Notes under the pieces: generated by a model | The model's database searches: none | What the model saw: the letters and a program-made list of their open reading frames with translations, nothing else | What the model was told of the DNA's origin: nothing | Shown: in pieces, positions 20,136 to 29,838 of the stretch | Position numbering within the stretch: position 1 is the stretch's first letter | How the letters are laid out: every line of letters begins with the position of its first letter | NCBI GenBank assembly: GCA_030760725.1 | Contig: JASWHV010000016.1 | Location: 17,289,084-17,353,083, forward strand | Length of the DNA: 64,000 nt | DNA from: Neostapfia colusana | Lineage: Eukaryota; Streptophyta; Magnoliopsida; Poales; Poaceae | Direction: 5' to 3' | Position numbers and translations under genes: made by a program

Positions 20136-23100
20136 GATTATCACCTTATTGTCTTGGACTCCCACGGGATTGACATCATACTCGGAATGGACTGGTTAAG
20201 CAAGCACAATGGGGTAATCCAATGTGCTGAGAGAAGCGTGCAGTTGACGAACGAACACGGTATCCGTGTCGAGTTTGAGTCAGCCCAGCAAGCAACCGAA
20301 CGGGCGGATCTGAACCATGTTGAAGGAGTAGCATTGGACAACATCCCAGTGGTTCAGGAATTTTCGGACGTGTTCCCGGAAGAACTCCTGGGAATGCCAC
20401 CTGACCGGGACATCGAGTTTGCCATAGATTTGGTACCCGGAACTGCACCCATAGCTAAGAGACCATATAGGATGCCCGTTAACGAGTTAGTTGAACTCAA
20501 GAAGCAAATTCAAGAACAGTTGGAGAAGGGTTTTATCCGTCCAAGTTCGTCACCGTGGGGAGCCCCGGTACTTTTCGTGGACAAGAAAGACGGAACCCAA
20601 AGAATGTGCGTGGACTACAGGTCTCTAAACGAGGTAACAATCAAGAATAAATACCCTCTGCCCCGTATAGAGGACCTGTTCGACCAAATGAAAGGAGCCC
20701 AAGTATTCTCCAAAATTGATCTTCGGTCGGGATATTTCCAGCTGAAGATTAAGCCCTCCGATATACCTAAGACAGCCTTTCGGACACGGTATGGTTCATA
20801 TGAATATACCGTTATGTCTTTTGGATTGACGAATGCACCCGCATACTTCATGTACCTTATGAACAAGGTTTTCATGGAGTACTTGGACAAGTTCGTCGTG
20901 GTTTTTATCGACGACAATATGGTGTATTCAAAAAGTAAGGAGGAGCATAAAGAACATCTGAGATTGACCTTGCAGAAATTGCGCGAGCATCAGTTGTATG
21001 CCAAGCTCAACAAGTGCCAATTTTGGCTAAAGGAAATATCTTTCCTAGGCCACATCATCTCCAAAGACGGGGTATCGGTTGATCCTGGAAAGGTGAGGGA
21101 TATTCTAAAGTGGGACCAACCGAAGAGCGTGAGGGATATTCGAAGTTTCCTTGGAATGGCAGGATACTATCGTCGCTTCATTAAAGACTTCTCTAAGATA
21201 GCAAAACCTATGACGGAGTTGCTAATGAAGGGAAAGGTCTTTCAATGGACACAAGCCTGCCAAGAAGGTTTTGAGGAACTCAAGAAAAGGCTAACCACAG
21301 CACCAGTTCTGGTATTGCCGGATGTAAGCAAGAGCCTTGACATATATTGTGACGCATCCAGACAAGGGCTCGGGTGTGTCCTCATGCAGGAAGGACAAGT
21401 GGTAGCCTATGCCTCACGACAATTAAAGAAACACGAGCTTAACTATCCTACACATGATTTGGAATTAGCAGCAGTGGTGCATGCATTGAAGATTTGGAGA
21501 CATTATATCCTCGGTCATCGATGTGAGATCTATACGGATCATAAAAGCCTCGAGTACATATTTACACAAACGAACTTGAATTTGAGGCAACGTCGATGGT
21601 TAGAACTCATCAAGGATTATGATGTAGGAATCAACTACCATCCCGGGAAGGCCAATGTAGTAGCAGACGCATTGAGCAGAAAGGGAGAATGCCACCAACT
21701 CACGGTTCGGGAGCTACCACCCAAACTACGTAAGGAGTTTGAACGGTTACACCTCGGATTCTTGAATAACATGGAAATAATGGAGATCCACTCCTCATTG
21801 GAGCAAGAAATAAGAAAGGGACAAGCAATGGACGAGGGGATCAAGGAGATCAAGGAAATAATCCGACAAGGGATAGAAAAGGATTTCAAGGAGGATGAAA
21901 AGGGTACACTTTGGCTAGGAAAAAGGATTTGTGTGCCAAACATAAGACACCTTCGCGACATGATATTGAAGGAGGCACATGACTCACCCTATTCCATACA
22001 TCCAGGGAGCACCAAAATGTACAAGGACTTGAAAACTTGCTATTGGTGGGATGGTATGAAGAGGGATATAGCCGAATACGTTGCCCTATGCGACACATGC
22101 CAACGGGTAAAAGCCGAACATCAAAAACCCGCTGGATTGTTGCAACCTTTGAAAATACCTGAATGGAAATGGGAGGACATCAGTATGGACTTTATTGTCG
22201 GATTTCCACGAACTCAGTCAGGATACGACTCCATCTGGGTCATTGTGGACCGGTTGACGAAAACCGCCCATTTTCTTCCGGTAAAGACCAGTTACAACGT
22301 TACACAGTTGGCAGAGTTGTACATGGAGCAGATCGTGTGCCGTCATGGAGTTCCGAAGAGGATAGTCTCCGATCGAGGTTCTCATTTTACCTCTAGATTC
22401 TGGAGGAAGTTGCAGAAAGCCATGGGTACATGACTGGATTTTAGCTCCGCCTATCACCCACAAACAGATGGGCAAACCGAGAGGACAAACCAAATTTTGG
22501 AGGACATGCTGAGAGCTTGCGCCTTGAAACGTGGGCGTAGTTGGGATAGGAGTTTACCGTATGCCGAGTTCTCCTATAACAACAGCTATCAAGCTAGCTT
22601 GAAGATGTCGCCTTTCGAAGCCTTATATGGCTGACGGTGTAGAACGCCGCTGTTCTGGAACGAGACTGGAGAGAACCAGGTGTTTGGACCTGAAGTACTA
22701 CAAGAGGCTGAAAAGCAAGTCCAAACGATACGGGAGAACTTAAAGGCTGCTCAGTCACGACAGAAAGGCTATGCGGACAATAGGCGTAGAAAGTTGACCT
22801 TTGAAGTTGGAGACTTCGTATACCTTAAGGTATCGCCTATCCGAGGCCAACGACGTTTTAACGTCAAAGGCAAACTAGCGCCTCGCTACATCGGACAATT
22901 TAAGATTTTGGGTAAGCGAGGAGAAGTAGCCTACCAACTAGAGCTCCCAAACCACCTCTCCGATGTACATGACGTGTTTCATATATCCCAGCTCAAGAAG
23001 TGCTTAAGAGTACCAGAAGAACAAGTGTCAATGGGAGAACTTGAACTTCAAGAGGACCTAACTTACACAGAACACCCTGTCCGAATCTTGGACGTAAAGG

Positions 23101-23255
23101 AAAGGGTCACCCGAAACAAGGTGATTCGATGGTGCAGGGTACAATGGAGCCATCACACTGAAGCTGAAGCCACATGGGAACGTGAAGAGGATATAAAGGC
23201 AGAATTTCCCCATCTATTTTCTACTAAGGAATCTCGAGGGCGAGATTCAATTTAA
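20136..23255 (+). pseudogene. Gypsy-2 pol (protease end, RT, RNase H, integrase, chromodomain)
   Basis: One frame runs 20154-22433 with IILGMDWLSKHNGVIQC (protease end), RT (IRPSSSPWGAPVLFVDKKDG, YFQLKIKPSDIPKTAF, FGLTNAPAYFMYLMN, VVVFIDDNMVYSKSK), RNase H (LDIYCDASRQGLGCVLMQEG, ELAAVVHALKIWRHY, YTDHKSLEYIF) and integrase (HPGSTKMYKDLKTCYWW ... CDTCQ zinc finger; DFIVGFPRTQSGYDSIWV; IVSDRGSHFTSRFW). TGA at 22431-22433 and TGA near 22632 interrupt the integrase; both look like CGA-to-TGA changes. 22680-23255 carries the integrase C-terminal domain (GPEVLQEAEKQ, HDVFHISQLKKCL) and chromodomain (YTEHPVRILDVKERVTRNKV, TEAEATWEREED). In the RT active site, DDNM replaces the usual DDIL. Confidence 0.93.
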
Positions 23256-23404
23256 GGGGGGTAGATTTGTGACACCCTCACCTCGGGTGTCAGCATATGT
23301 TCATATTTTATGAAGAAGAAAAACATTTTAAGAAGGATAGAAATAGAGACAAGTACCAAAAGGATAGCCAATAAAGCTCTCCGAGAGCACCGAAGGCAAT
23401 TTCC

Positions 23405-23945
23405 GCGGCCAGCAGACCACGTGGCGTGTTCGGAGCTCATCCCCGAGAAATTGGGAGAGGTCCGCCGCTAAACTAGCTACGTGGCAGGCTCGGGGGTCAC
23501 CTCCGCAATTGGAAAGAGGTCCGACCCTGTGGGACACGTGCTACCGCGGAGCTAGCCGCTGCGGAATAAAGCAAAGGCATTTTTCATAGGACACGTGTCA
23601 TCCACGGAGCTAGTCCTCGCAAAAATAAGAGGACCAGTCGTGGGGGATACGTGTCAATCTCGGAGCTCATCTCAGAGAAGTCCGGATCTATCGAACACGT
23701 GTCGCCACCGGAGCTTATCACCGGAAGGTCCGTCATAGCTAAACACGTGTCGACCTCGGGGCATGTCCCTAAGGAAAGGAGAGCGGAAAGACCGGCACCC
23801 ACACGTGGCGTGCGCGGAGCTCGTCTCCGAAGAAGAGGGAGGTCTTGATCGATTGACACGCGGCACAACCGGAGCTCGTCTCTGCGGATGAGGAGATACC
23901 AGGCCGGAGGACACGTGGAGCTTCCGGAGCTCATCACCGCGGAGG
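23405..23945 (+). promoter_or_regulatory. ACGTG repeat array in Gypsy-2 U3
   Basis: Ten units of ~50-60 bases each start with an (A/C/T)ACGTG(T/G)C-like box (near 23410, 23480, 23536, 23592, 23650, 23697, 23744, 23802, 23858, 23912), followed by CGGAGCT and a GAGAGGTCCG-like box. Nine keep ACGTG. ACGTGTC and ACGTGGC are the core of plant ABA-response / G-box elements bound by bZIP factors. The array ends ~160 bases upstream of the TATA box. Binding is inferred. Confidence 0.75.
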
Positions 23946-24108
23946 TAACGAGTCTGAAGCGGTTCTTACGTGTAAAGATACCGGTGCGCAACGGAAACCG
24001 ATCTAAACCCCACGATGGTTACCGAAGATAAGACGTTAGGATCTAACAAAGATCTGAATGAGACTCTTATTCGGGATCCAATCAGATTAGGACTCTTCTC
24101 TTCCCGAT

Positions 24109-24117
24109 TATAAATAG
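24109..24117 (+). promoter_or_regulatory. TATA box of Gypsy-2 LTR
   Basis: TATAAATAG within CCCGATTATAAATAGAACC, at the same relative place as in the Gypsy-3 LTRs (29830-29838, 36059-36067). Transcription would start about 30 bases downstream. Confidence 0.75.
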
Positions 24118-26269
24118 AACCCAAAACCTCTGGCCGAAACTACAAACTTCTCTTTCAACTCCTAAGCCGACGACTTAGAGCCCTAGCCCTAACTCACCGA
24201 GCAAAACATCGCTGAAGCACAACAAGGGAGATCATCGAAGAAGAACCGAGCGGTCTGAGGAGGACCCGAAAAACGAGAGGTAGGACTTCAATATCATTGT
24301 ATTCATCTCCTTGCATCTGTTCTTCAATTCCTTTCGAACAGAAGCGTTTTCGTGGGCAGATCACTTGATGATCAGTTTGATCTAAAAGAAAAAATCATCG
24401 CCACGTCCACCTTTGATCCGAACACCCCTGACCATGCAAGCCATGCAAGAGCACATCAATCTAATAAAACTAATCATAGGATAGCATGCATGTGCATCAT
24501 CGCATCTAGTTTAGGGTTTGAGCATGATATTGATTGCTGTGAAATTGTACGAACGTGAATCCTACATAGCAGGACAAACTCAAGAAGCTGTCTGCGACGA
24601 ACTGCAGCAACAAGGTTTCGAGAATCAGGAACAACAGGAACCGCAAGAACAAGGCAAGTGCTCCTTGACCATGTTGATCCTATGTTTTGGGTAAAACTAT
24701 TTTGTTTTGCGAAAAGGTGTGTGTGCTGAGTCGAACATGATGGGAAAACCCTTTTTATAGGAGTTTACTAGTCTTGATTAAACCATCCTTGTCGCCTGGA
24801 AAGTTTATGAGTCGGGTATGGTTTTTGCTTTATGCTTCGCTGAGTCCGTGGGATTAGGGAAGCGAGATAGATGTGTCTAGCTAACTGCACTCGTACTGAT
24901 AATAAGTAATTAATGAGGTTAATGAACATGGATCGGAGGGAAGATCTAGGCAAGCCTGGGTTTGTGAATGAGGTAGCATGAGATGGTGGTTTTACTTGCC
25001 GTAGATCTAAGGACCGGTTCATGCATGCACATGCCAGGATAACAGTGCCACCACAAGGCCAAATATGGGTGCGGCTTAGCTGAGTAATTAGGTAAGTTGC
25101 TAGGGTGTTATGGACTGTGGAAGGCGCGGGGAACGGGAGTCGAGTGAGGACTGCCCTGGGAACTGCATGGCACAAGAGGGGGCCCGTGGGTGGGAGAATT
25201 GGAGATTCTAGCCTGCCGGTGAAACCTTAGTGAGTCCATACATCTAGTAACCCCTTTGTAAAGGCTATTTTATGATCTCTTGACCATACACCGACGGCTG
25301 TGTACTGGTAAAATGGAGGTTCTGCAGTCGCCGACGGGTGATGAAATCACAAACTTGTGGGTAAAGAGGTACAAACTCTGCAGAGTTATTAAAACTATCA
25401 TGATAGCCGAGCTTACGGTCACGAGCACCTGGCTAAACTGCCATGATTAGATGGGATAATTACTGGGATGATTATTGGAATGGTTATTGGGAAGGTTCTT
25501 GGTTATGGTTATTGGTTTTGATTATTGGTTTGGAACTGTTGTGTCCGGGAGATAAGATGGTTGCATGACTGATGGGTCATGACATGAGATTGGTCTCGGC
25601 GTGAGATGTGGTTGTTTTATGAGGTGAGATGGTAGCGAATACGAGGAGGTATTCGTGAGTATGAATAAAAGATTGGTTAATGTTCGGATGGAACATGGAA
25701 AGCGATGGAGGTATGTTGGTAATTTAATACATGCTGGGATGACATTCATCTAAAGTTAAGTTGCTGTTTTATCACGTTTTTATAAATCTGCTTTTCTGCA
25801 AATAAGCCTTTTATTACCTACCTTGTTTATAAGCTGCATATCATGTGTTATTCCCGCACTTGCTGAGTACATCATTGTACTCAAACTTGCATTGTTATTT
25901 CTTCATCAACAGCAAGAGAAGACTACTATGAAGACCGAGTAGAACATTATGGCGTGTGATCTGTTCTCAACCTTGCCTGTGGAGGGAGTAGAGATGAAGC
26001 CACTTCTGCTTAGTTTTGCTTCCGCATTAGTTTTTGCTTCCGCATTTAAATAAAGATTTCCGCTGTATAGAAATAAGACTTCCGCTGAGAGCATGAGTCT
26101 AAGACTCATGAGGTGTTGTAATAAACTCTGTTATTCGTGGTAATATATAATCTGAATTCAGTTTGTAGAACGTATGTGTATGTGTGATGAACATCCTGGG
26201 CACACATATGCATTAGTTCTCGGTTCCGTGGTTTTCCATAGAATTGAGGGTGTCACAGAAGCAAACTTC

Positions 26270-27000
26270 GAAGTCCTAGGCTTCTTGTTGATAATATAAC
26301 ACTTGCTCCCAAAGACAAGAAAAAATGAGATGTTTGGTTTGTTACCGGTTAGAAGTTCGTAAGACGTATTCTTTAAAAGTCAATGAAGATACAACCGGTT
26401 TATGGCATGGCAAGCGGTGTTAACCGCTTCCGCCCAAAACTGGTCCGACGTCTTGTACTCATCAAGCATGGTTCTTGCCATTTCAATGAGAGTTCTATTA
26501 TTCCTCTCAGCAACCCCATTTTGTTGAGGGGAGTAAGGGGCTAAAAACTCATGCTTGATGCCTTCTTCATCAAAGTATTCTTCCACTTGAGTGTTCTTAA
26601 ACTCGGTGCCGTTATCGCTCCTTATGTTCTTAATTCTTAAGGAGAACTTGTTTTGAGCTCTTCTCAAGAATTTCTTGAGCACACCTTGAGTTTCTCCTTT
26701 GTCATGCAAAAAGAACACCCAAATGAAACGAGAATAATCATCTACAACAACAAGACCATATTTGTTACCGCCGATGCTTATGTAGGTGATTGGGACAAAA
26801 AGGTCCATGTGAAGTAGCTCCAAGGGTCTTGTGGTCGTCATGATATTTTTGGATGGATGTTGAGCTCCAACTTGCTTTCCGGCTTGACAAGCACTACATG
26901 GCCTGTCCTTATCAAAAACAACATTTTTCAAGCCTCGAATGTGTTCTCCCTTGAGAAGTTTTTGCAAGATCCTCATCCCAACATGGGCTAGCCTTCTATT
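26270..27000 (-). pseudogene. Copia-3 integrase, 3' truncated
   Basis: The frame 26976-26380 contains CSACQAGKQVGAQHPSKN (zinc-binding end), LELLHMDLFVPITYISIGG (first Asp), IRSDNGTEFKNTQVEEYFDE (second Asp) and YSPQQNGVAERNNRTLIEMA (Glu), so the whole D-D-E core is preserved. It ends AINRLYLH with a stop, after which sequence decays to the Gypsy-2 junction. A stop near 27000 separates it from the preceding GAG-pre-integrase piece. Confidence 0.92.
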
Positions 27001-27440
27001 GCCAAAGCCATTCCATGTTAGTCTTTGCCATTAAACATGTGTCAAGTTGAGCTTTATCCATGGTAAAATCTACAAGGTAAAGCTTTCCCTTGAGCATGCC
27101 CTTAAAGGCAATTGAGTCATTGCTTCTTCTCAAGACACTCACACCCTCGTTAGTGAAAATACAATTATAACCTTTATCACATATTTGGAATATGGATAGA
27201 AGGTTATAATCAAGGGAGTCAACATGCAAAACATTTGAGAGAGTATGATGGGGGAGAGATAGCAGTTTTACCGGTGCCAAGGATTTTCCCATGGCTATTG
27301 TCCCCAAAATATATTCCTTCACTTGGATCTTCGTTTTCCTCATATTCAACAAACATCCTTCTGTCTCCAGTCATATGGTTTGTGCATCCACTATCAAGCA
27401 CCCATTTTGATCCACCGGAGGAGTATGCCTACAAATAGAG
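26996..27440 (-). pseudogene. Copia-3 protease and pre-integrase region
   Basis: 27401-27219 reads MLDSGCTNHMTGDRRMFVEY, the Ty1 aspartic protease site (DSG), and continues EGIYFGDNSHGKILGTGKTA. 27352-26996, in a shifted frame, reads SNVLHVDSLDYNLLSIFQIC, FTNEGVSVL and KGMLKGKLYLVDF, the region leading to the integrase. The frame change near 27240 is a one- or two-base indel. Confidence 0.88.
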
Positions 27441-28690
27441 TTATGCCTTACCTTTTTGTACCGAAGCGGGATTGGGTCCTTTCATGTTAGTCAAGAGGCA
27501 CTTGGACACCAACACACAAGGTTTTGGACTCTTGCGGAGTGGCCCAACATACCTAGCATAGATCTTTCCAAATTTGTTTCTCAATAAAACATATGAGGCA
27601 TCAAAATCATAAAACAAAGGATGAGGTTTATTTTTAGGCATGTTAGATGAGTTTGCAATGTTCTTTATATTTTCTTTGTTGGATGAACCTTCCTTGACAA
27701 AAACAATCAAGTCTTTTCTCTGCTTGGGAGTTTTATCATGTTGCCTCCACTCCCGAGAATAGCCAAGACCATCTTTGACATGTGGAGGTCTTACATTGGT
27801 ATATGCACTTCGTGCATATGCCAATTTTTCCTTGTCAAAGATACCACCTTTTGGTGACTGCTTGTTTTGTGCCAACTTAAGTTCATCTTTGAGTTTTAGG
27901 ATTAAGTTTGAGCACTTTCAAGTTTGAGTTGCTTCGGGAGATTTCTTTGAGGATGGTGAAATCATAGAGGAAGAATGTGCATTGATCTTGAGAGACTCAA
28001 CTTGTGTTTCAAGGATCTTGTTGAGTTTTGTCAAGTTAACAATTTCATCCTTGAGCACAACAGTTGTGTCTTCAAGATTTGAGCAAGTTTCCTTGCTCAA
28101 AGAGAGTTCACGCTCAGGTGCCTTGCTTCTTTCCCTTTCAACCTCAAGGAGCTCTTCAAGCTCATGACATCTCTCCTTTTCAAGGATGAGCATGTCTTCT
28201 TGACGGTTGATGAGTTCATCCTTCTCAAAGATTTCTTCCGACAGCAATCTCATCTTTTTCAAGGTGCTCCTACTTAGATCCTTAAGCATGGATTCATTAT
28301 CACTACTACTATCAAAGCTATCAAGTGAAGAGGTAGAGGAGGATGGTTTAGATTTAACCTTTCTTCTTCCCTCCTTAGCCATGAGACTTGTAGACTTGAA
28401 GTCTTCAATTGTTGAGAAGAGCTTGCTCCTTCTAATGGCAAGTGTTGCCACTTTCTCTTCATCCTCGGAGGATGAGTCTTCGTTTGAGTCCCATTCCTTC
28501 CCAAGGTGAGCATGTCCTGATGGCTTCTTCTTCTTGAAGAATTTCTTCTCTTGAGACTTGCCATCTTTATTCTTCTAATTCTCTTCATATGGACAATCCA
28601 CAATGAAGTGTCCATATTCACCACAGTTATAGCATGCTCTTTTAGTCTTGGGCTTGGACTATTCCTTGTTCTTGTTCTCATAATGGTTGC
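27441..28690 (-). pseudogene. Copia-3 gag C-terminus: zinc knuckle and coiled coil
   Basis: Near 28635-28590 the minus strand reads ACYNCGEYGHFIVDCPYEE, a CX2CX4HX4C zinc knuckle, with stops on both sides. 28451-27918 is a 177-residue frame with a serine-rich stretch, then a long heptad-rich coiled coil (LLEVERERSKAPERELSLSK, LEDTTVVLKDEIVNLTKLNK). 27875-27441 (KQSPKGGIFDKEKLAYARSA and on) is the linker to the protease. Long coiled coils after the knuckle are typical of SIRE-type gag. Confidence 0.87.
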
Positions 28691-28989
28691 TCCCCTTCCT
28701 TCTTCTCATCATCCTCTTGAATTTGTTGATGAAGATCGCCTCTTCTTCATCTGTGTCGAGACCCTCGTCATCACTTGCTTCGAAGTCTTGTGATGAGGAT
28801 GTTGCTTTGAAAGCAACATCTTTCTTCTTTGAGGAGGCGAGTGTGACACCCTCATTCCTGGTGTCAGCAAATATTCATGTTTTTTGAAGAGAAAACATTT
28901 TAAGAAGAAGTAGGAACAGAGAAAAATATCAAAAGGATAGCCAATAAGAGCCGAATCCAGTTCACCGAGAGCGCCGAAGACAACTTACC

Positions 28990-29655
28990 GCGGCCGCTGG
29001 CCACGTGGCGTGTTCGGAGCTCATCCCTGCGAAATGGGGAGAGGTCCACCGCTAAACTGGCTACGTGGCAGGCTCGGAGCTCATCTCTGCGAAATGGGGA
29101 GAGGTCCACCGCTAAACTGGCTATGTGGTAGGCTCGGAGCTCATCTCCACGAAGGGGGAGAGGTCCGACCCTGTGGGACACGTGTTGCCCTCGGAGCTAG
29201 CCTCTGCGGAAGAAGCAAAGGCATTTCCGCAGGACACATGTCACCTTCAGAGCTAGTCACCACGGAAATCAGAGGATCAGTCGCACGGGATGCGTGTCGA
29301 TCTCGGAGCTCACCACCGAGAGATCCGGTTCTATTGAACACATGTCGCCACCGGAGCTTATCTCCGGGAGGTTCGTCACTGTTGGAAACGTGTCTACCTC
29401 GGAGCTCATCTCTGAGGAAAGAAGAGAGGAAAGGTCCGACACTGACACGTGGCGTGTGCGGAGCCACCTCCGAATAAGAGAGGAGGTCCCGACCGCTAGG
29501 ATACGTGGCGCACGCGGAGCTCACCTCCGAAGGAGAGGGGAGTCTTGCTCACTTGACACGCGGCACAACTGGAGATCGTCCCTGCGGAGAGGGAGAGACC
29601 AGGACCCGGTGTACACGTGGAGCCTCCGGAGCTCATCACCGAGGAGGTAACGAGT
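28990..29655 (+). promoter_or_regulatory. ACGTG repeat array in Gypsy-3 5' U3
   Basis: Twelve units; seven retain ACGTG, others are decayed to ACATG, GCGTG or ACGCG, i.e. C-to-T or G-to-A changes at the CpG. Each has box 1 (GGACACGTGTC-like), box 2 (CGGAGCTCATC) and box 3 (GGAGAGGTCCG). The array ends ~175 bases before the TATA box. The 3' LTR has the same array at 35220-35885. Confidence 0.75.
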
Positions 29656-29829
29656 TCTAGGAACGGTTTTTGGATTCTGTACGCGTAGAAATACCGGAAC
29701 AGAAACCGACCTGAATTCCACAATGATACCGCACAAAATCAACTAAAGATAAGTTGTAAGATTCAACGAAAAATTTGAACATGACCCTTATTCGGGATAC
29801 AATCAGATTAGGACTCTTCTCTTCCTGAT

Positions 29830-29838
29830 TATAAATAG
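29830..29838 (+). promoter_or_regulatory. TATA box of Gypsy-3 5' LTR
   Basis: TATAAATAG, conserved at 36059-36067 in the 3' LTR and at 24109-24117 in Gypsy-2. Confidence 0.75.

Larger units (their letters stand above)
20134..26257 (+). mobile_element. Gypsy-2: Ty3 chromovirus (Tekay-like), 5' truncated
   Basis: Plus-strand remnant beginning inside the protease (LIVLDSHGIDIILGMDWL) and continuing through RT, RNase H, integrase and chromodomain to a complete 2990-bp 3' LTR. 5' LTR, primer site and gag are missing, removed by the deletion that joins it to Copia-2. The 3' LTR ends exactly against Copia-3 sequence at 26258, so it appears to have inserted in Copia-3 before the deletion. Confidence 0.93.
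23268..26257 (+). repeat. Gypsy-2 3' LTR (2990 bp)
   Basis: It starts TGTGACACCCTCA after a purine tract (TTTAAGGGGGGTAGATT) and ends TGAGGGTGTCACA, so its tips form a short inverted repeat. It is colinear with the Gypsy-3 LTRs (28842, 35071) but clearly diverged in sequence and length. U3 holds a tandem ACGTG-rich array (about 23405-23945) and a TATA box TATAAATAG at 24109-24117. The second half matches, inverted, blocks in the Gypsy-5 LTR. Confidence 0.93.

Noticed and set aside
24768..25175. Minus ORF repeated in all three Gypsy-2/3 LTRs (also 30664-30918 and 36893-37147)
   Set aside because: It lies antisense in the R region and is conserved only because the LTRs are homologous; its length changes by frameshift between copies and no start, domain or codon bias is evident.
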